Source of the DNA: Phocaeicola sp.
Lineage (GTDB): Bacteria > Bacteroidota > Bacteroidia > Bacteroidales > Bacteroidaceae
Direction: 5' to 3'
Length of the DNA stretch: 35,124 nucleotides
NCBI GenBank assembly: GCA_029257865.1
Contig: JARIAN010000012.1
Location: 1-35,124 of the forward strand
A program made the translations under genes and the position numbers. The notes below the pieces were generated by a model. The model saw only the letters and a program-made list of their open reading frames with translations. It did not search any database and had not been told where the DNA came from. This document shows, one piece after another, positions 31,708 to 35,124 of the stretch. Position 1 is the first letter of the stretch. Every line of letters begins with the position of its first letter.

Positions 31708-31836
31708 AAGCCGTAAGAGAACATAAAACAAGGTTATTACCTTACATTCAACCCCTCATTTTGCATTTTTATATCTGATTTGCTTTGAATTTGTTAATAA
31801 ACAAAAACTAAAAAGTATTAATTCATTTGTTTTTAT

Positions 31837-31844
31837 TAACTTTA
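31837..31844 (+). promoter_or_regulatory. Predicted -7 box of the hexosaminidase gene
   Basis: TAACTTTA, one base from TAnnTTTG, 30 bp before the ATG at 31875. No TTTG at the normal spacing. The preceding gene ends 167 bp upstream without a strong terminator. Confidence 0.35.
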
Positions 31845-31874
31845 CTCCAAATTAACATATACCATTAAAAACCT

Positions 31875-34226
31875 ATGCAAAAAAAGAAACATTTAATCAA
31901 TTTGTGCGCCGGAGCTTCATTGGCAATGCTCATGGCATGCAACGGCCAGGTAGGTGAAGTGAAATCCTACAATGAAGGCATCAATATTATCCCGATGCCA
32001 CAATCTTTGGTGCAGCAACAAGGTTCCTTCACGTTGAGCAGTAATACCAAAGTGGCAGCCACTTCTTCTGAAGCCAAAGTAGTAGCTGAATATTTTATCG
32101 CCAAGATGAACCGTGCTACCGGTTATCATATTGGTGTTGCCGAATCGGGCGATATTCAATTGACTATCGATCCTTCCCTGCAGATGGGCGAAGAAGGTTA
32201 CACTCTGAGTGTAACAGGAGAAAGCGTAAAAATTGCCGCTAAGTCTGCACATGGTTTATTCTATGGCATGCAGTCATTTATGCAACTTCTTCCTGCTGAA
32301 ATAGAAAGTCCTTCGGAAGTAAAAGGCATAGCATGGACCGCCCAAGCTGTAGATATCAAAGACGAGCCTCGTTTTGGTTATCGTGGTGTAATGATTGATG
32401 CCTGCCGTCATTTTATGACTGTAGATGAGGTGAAGAAGCAGCTCGACGTGATGGCTCTGTTTAAGATGAACCGTATGCACTGGCATCTGACAGAAGACCA
32501 AGGATGGCGCATTGAAATCAAGAAATACCCTAAGTTGACAGAGGTTGGTTCTAAGAGGATTGACGGAGAAGGTACGGAATATGGCGGATTCTATACTGTA
32601 GAAGATATCAAGGAGGTGGTGAAATATGCTACCGAACGCTTTATTACTATTGTTCCGGAAATTGAACTTCCCGGACACGAACTTTCTGCCATTGCTTCTT
32701 ATCCGGAACTTTCCTGCAATGGAAAGCCTATTTCTCCTCGTATCATCTGGGGTGTGGAAGATGTGGTGATGTGTGCCGGAAAGGAAGAAACTTTCCAGTT
32801 CCTTGAAGATGTCATTGCAGAAGTTGCACCGCTGTTCCCTGGTGAATATCTTCATATCGGCGGTGATGAATGCCCTAAAAAGAGCTGGAAGAGCTGCCCG
32901 CTATGCCAGGAACGTATCCGCAAGGAAAATTTGAAAGCTGACAAACATCATACTGCCGAAGAGCGACTTCAGAGTTATTTCATCCAACGCATGGAAAAGG
33001 TAGCAGCCAAGTATGGCAAAAAGATTATCGGATGGGATGAAATCCTTGAAGGGGGATTGTCGCCTACTGCTACTGTGATGTCTTGGCGTGGAGAAGCCGG
33101 AGGTATTGCTGCAGCACAGACCGACCATGATGTAATTATGACTCCGGGCGGCAACGGAATGTATCTTGACCACTATCAAGGTGACAGCAAGGTTGAGCCT
33201 GTGGCTATTGGTGGATATACTACTTTGGCAAAGACTTATAGCTATAACCCAACCCCCGACACTTTGGTTGCTTTAAAGAAAGACCATTATATAAAAGGTG
33301 TGCAGGCTAACGTATGGAGCGAATATTTGTATACTAATCCTATCCGCGAGTATATGACTTTCCCACGCGCATTGGCTGTGGCTGAAATCGGATGGACCAA
33401 TACCGACCGCAAGAACTATGAAGATTTTGAACGCCGTATCAACAATGCGTATGTTCGTATGGATGGACATCAAATCAACTATCACATCCCAATGCCGGAA
33501 CAGCCAAACGGATCTTGTAATATGATTGCATTTACTGATTCTGTTTCATTGTCTTTCCAGACTACCCGTCCGATAAAGATGGTTTATACGGTGGATGGCA
33601 GCGAACCTACAGCAAATTCTACTGTGTACGATGCTCCTATCTTGTTTAACAGCACTGCCACTTTGAAGATTGCATCTGCACTTCCTTCTGGAAAATTGAG
33701 CAAGGTTCGTACCATCCAAGTGGAAAAACAGACTCTGAAACCAGCTGCAAGCACCGACAAGAAAGCGGCAGGACTTCAAATGGCTGTATACGACGGCATG
33801 TACCTGAATGTAGACCAGTTGGCTAAAGCTAATCCGAAAGTCGTTGCTAACAAGGTTATCAAAAAGACGCGTGAACTTACTTCGTATGTAAAAACAGATG
33901 AATCAATGCGTGGGGTGAAGCAATATGCTGCCGTCGGAACTGGATATGTTGATATTCCTGAAGACGGAGTTTATTTCTTCTCATCAGAACTGGAAGAGGT
34001 ATGGATTGACGGGCAATTGCTTATTAATAACAAGAACGAAGTAAAACGTTTCTCTCGTGCCGATGCTTCTGTAGCTTTGTCTAAGGGGCTGCATGAAATC
34101 AAAGCGGTATTCTTGGGACATATTATTGGCGGATGGCCTTCAAACTGGAATGACGGTGCTATCAGATACCGCAAGGCTGCCGATAAGGAATTTAAGACAG
34201 TTGGAGAAGATATGCTGTTTCATTGA
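31875..34226 (+). CDS. GH20 beta-N-acetylhexosaminidase lipoprotein
   Basis: A 783-residue enzyme that releases terminal GlcNAc or GalNAc from glycans. The lipobox LMLMAC (Cys22) predicts an outer-membrane lipoprotein. Domains in order: GH20b-like N-terminal domain (about 35-160), the GH20 catalytic barrel (about 165-510) with the D331-E332 pair in HIGGDECPK, and a chitobiase C-terminal-like domain (about 560-625, VYTVDGSEPTANS). A PA14-like tail (about 670-780, GVYFFSSELEEVWIDGQLLI) completes it. It is monocistronic with a strong terminator. With the nearby sulfatase and SusCD it fits degradation of sulfated host O-glycans or glycosaminoglycans. Confidence 0.95.
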   Translation: MQKKKHLINLCAGASLAMLMACNGQVGEVKSYNEGINIIPMPQSLVQQQGSFTLSSNTKVAATSSEAKVVAEYFIAKMNRATGYHIGVAESGDIQLTIDPSLQMGEEGYTLSVTGESVKIAAKSAHGLFYGMQSFMQLLPAEIESPSEVKGIAWTAQAVDIKDEPRFGYRGVMIDACRHFMTVDEVKKQLDVMALFKMNRMHWHLTEDQGWRIEIKKYPKLTEVGSKRIDGEGTEYGGFYTVEDIKEVVKYATERFITIVPEIELPGHELSAIASYPELSCNGKPISPRIIWGVEDVVMCAGKEETFQFLEDVIAEVAPLFPGEYLHIGGDECPKKSWKSCPLCQERIRKENLKADKHHTAEERLQSYFIQRMEKVAAKYGKKIIGWDEILEGGLSPTATVMSWRGEAGGIAAAQTDHDVIMTPGGNGMYLDHYQGDSKVEPVAIGGYTTLAKTYSYNPTPDTLVALKKDHYIKGVQANVWSEYLYTNPIREYMTFPRALAVAEIGWTNTDRKNYEDFERRINNAYVRMDGHQINYHIPMPEQPNGSCNMIAFTDSVSLSFQTTRPIKMVYTVDGSEPTANSTVYDAPILFNSTATLKIASALPSGKLSKVRTIQVEKQTLKPAASTDKKAAGLQMAVYDGMYLNVDQLAKANPKVVANKVIKKTRELTSYVKTDESMRGVKQYAAVGTGYVDIPEDGVYFFSSELEEVWIDGQLLINNKNEVKRFSRADASVALSKGLHEIKAVFLGHIIGGWPSNWNDGAIRYRKAADKEFKTVGEDMLFH

Positions 34227-34268
34227 TTTGACTCTTCATCGTAAAAGATAGAATCTTATGTATTTATG

Positions 34269-34306
34269 CAGGAGGAAAGCTTTCAGAGGTTTTCCTCCTG
34301 TTTTTT
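34269..34306 (+). terminator. Intrinsic terminator after the hexosaminidase
   Basis: CAGGAGGAAA (34269-34278) pairs perfectly with TTTCCTCCTG (34291-34300), followed by TTTTTT. Confidence 0.88.
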
Positions 34307-34621
34307 GTTCTCCCCCACTAAAACTAAAGAAGATATGAATGATATGTCTTCCTACTGTTCTTACAAATCGTTAAATAGTGTAAACATACCATCTGATACT
34401 TGTCCATTTGCGCACTGGTCTTCGATTTTTTCCAAAGAATGGATTCTCACGGCTTCAATTTTTATATATTATATTATCAATCAGGATAATACCCCTCAAT
34501 TTTACATCTGCTATTTTCATTCAAAAAAAATAAAAAACAGGTAAAAAGACACTTATCCCTCCTATTTTTTGAGTTCTTCTAACTGTTTCGTCTAGATCAT
34601 CGGCATATTTTCCCCCAATCT

Positions 34622-34649
34622 TCTAATTATTTTCGCCAAAATAATTAGA
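34622..34649. repeat. Perfect 12-bp-stem hairpin
   Basis: TCTAATTATTTT, loop CGCC, AAAATAATTAGA. The short GC loop on an AT stem suggests a palindromic binding site more than a terminator, since no T-tract follows directly. Confidence 0.6.
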
Positions 34650-34988
34650 TATTTTCCCCAGAATGATTACATAATTCCCCAAAAATGTCGGTATGATTTC
34701 ACTCCCTCTCTCTAAAACAGATGAAAATCTTGCTAATTTTCATTCTAGTTGGTGTATTTTAAGCCGGCTTAATTGTTATAATATGTATATAAAGGTAACT
34801 TATTGCAAATATTTCATATAAAAGTATCTTTATTTTGATATTCGAATCAAGCTACAAGTATAAAGAACTTGTCAGGAAATTATTGATTACTGCTGAAAAG
34901 CAATGCATTAACGATTTTGACAACCAAGTAGAGTACAAACTATCAGAGAAAAGTTATTTTTTGCAATCTTGATATAACGCATTTTGTG

Positions 34989-34996
34989 TATCTTTG
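34989..34996 (+). promoter_or_regulatory. -7 box of a gene leaving the window
   Basis: TATCTTTG is a perfect Bacteroides -7 box, within GTATCTTTGC. No ATG-started frame is visible before the window ends, so the gene it would serve lies to the right. Confidence 0.45.
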
Positions 34997-35124
34997 CACA
35001 ACTATTATATAATAAGCTTTGAATTCAGTTGGCCAAGGAAGGTTATCCTAACAGAATTTGGGTCATATTGGCTAGCAAACAAATTACGAGCCATTGGCTT
35101 GTGACTCAATTAGAGTTTACAGAT

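Larger units (their letters stand above)
34307..35124. other. 818 bp without a convincing gene
   Basis: The stretch is AT-rich and has no credible gene. It holds a perfect hairpin (34622-34649), three runs of ATTTTCCCC-type sequence around it, and a good -7 box near the right edge (34989-34996). A frame without ATG before TGA at about 34972 reads YKYKELVRKLLITAEKQC and may be a gene remnant, but I do not recognise it. Confidence 0.5.

Noticed and set aside
34266-34544. Frame of 92 codons after the hexosaminidase
   Set aside because: It begins at the intrinsic terminator and contains all of it, with Ser/Phe/Tyr/Ile-rich composition typical of non-coding AT-rich DNA.
34988-34997. GTATCTTTGC as a third integrase attachment core
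   Set aside because: It sits in native chromosome with no element edge; it is better read as a promoter -7 box.

Overview
The window looks like a Bacteroidaceae chromosome (Bacteroides, Phocaeicola or a close relative). The evidence is a SusC/SusD pair, a Ser-type sulfatase, a GH20 hexosaminidase lipoprotein, PagL-like and TonB-receptor-like outer-membrane proteins, several Bacteroides-type -7 boxes (TAnnTTTG), start sites without Shine-Dalgarno sequences, and an IntDOT-like integrase. I cannot name the species from sequence alone.

Layout. (1) 1-1896: the tail of an unrecognised gene is cut by a complete IS1182-family element with 17-bp inverted repeats and one transposase. (2) 1897-2395: an AT-rich stretch without a credible gene, containing a 105-bp MITE-like inverted repeat. 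(3) About 2396-19821: a GC-rich integrated element of the CTnDOT type. Its backbone reads leftward: two small HTH genes, a DUF3945/DUF4099 protein, topoisomerase III (Exc/TopB-like), a DUF1896 protein and a 1946-residue methylase-helicase. Two related HTH genes diverge from this operon. At the right end lie a 411-residue tyrosine integrase, whose residues fall at the positions I recall for IntDOT, and a RhuM-like small gene. The integrase side ends at GTAACTTTGC (19812-19821), matching the CTnDOT core consensus GTANNTTTGC. No relaxase, coupling protein or transfer gene is present. (4) 14340-17880, inside the element: a strongly AT-rich cargo of XRE regulator, hamA (DUF1837 nuclease) and hamB (helicase). 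This is a Hachiman anti-phage system. (5) 19831-35124: native chromosome with sulfatase, GIN-domain protein, TonB-receptor-like barrel, a small winged-helix/Cys-rich gene pair, SusD, SusC, a PagL-like protein and GH20 hexosaminidase, followed by about 800 bp without a gene.

How the genes work together. The integrase inserts and excises the element. The HTH, TopB, DUF1896 and methylase-helicase genes form its control, excision and DNA-processing backbone. Hachiman is the cargo that could pay for its upkeep by killing or arresting phage-infected cells. The chromosomal genes to the right suit uptake and breakdown of sulfated, N-acetylhexosamine-bearing host glycans.

The most interesting points are: the Hachiman cargo bracketed by two identical GTAACTTTGC sequences; a probable transcription attenuator with a translated leader before the DUF1896/methylase-helicase operon; a leader motif shared by three genes of the element; a perfect 10-bp-arm palindrome around the promoter of the small winged-helix/Cys-rich operon; and a 70-bp hairpin repeat present twice in the native chromosome.
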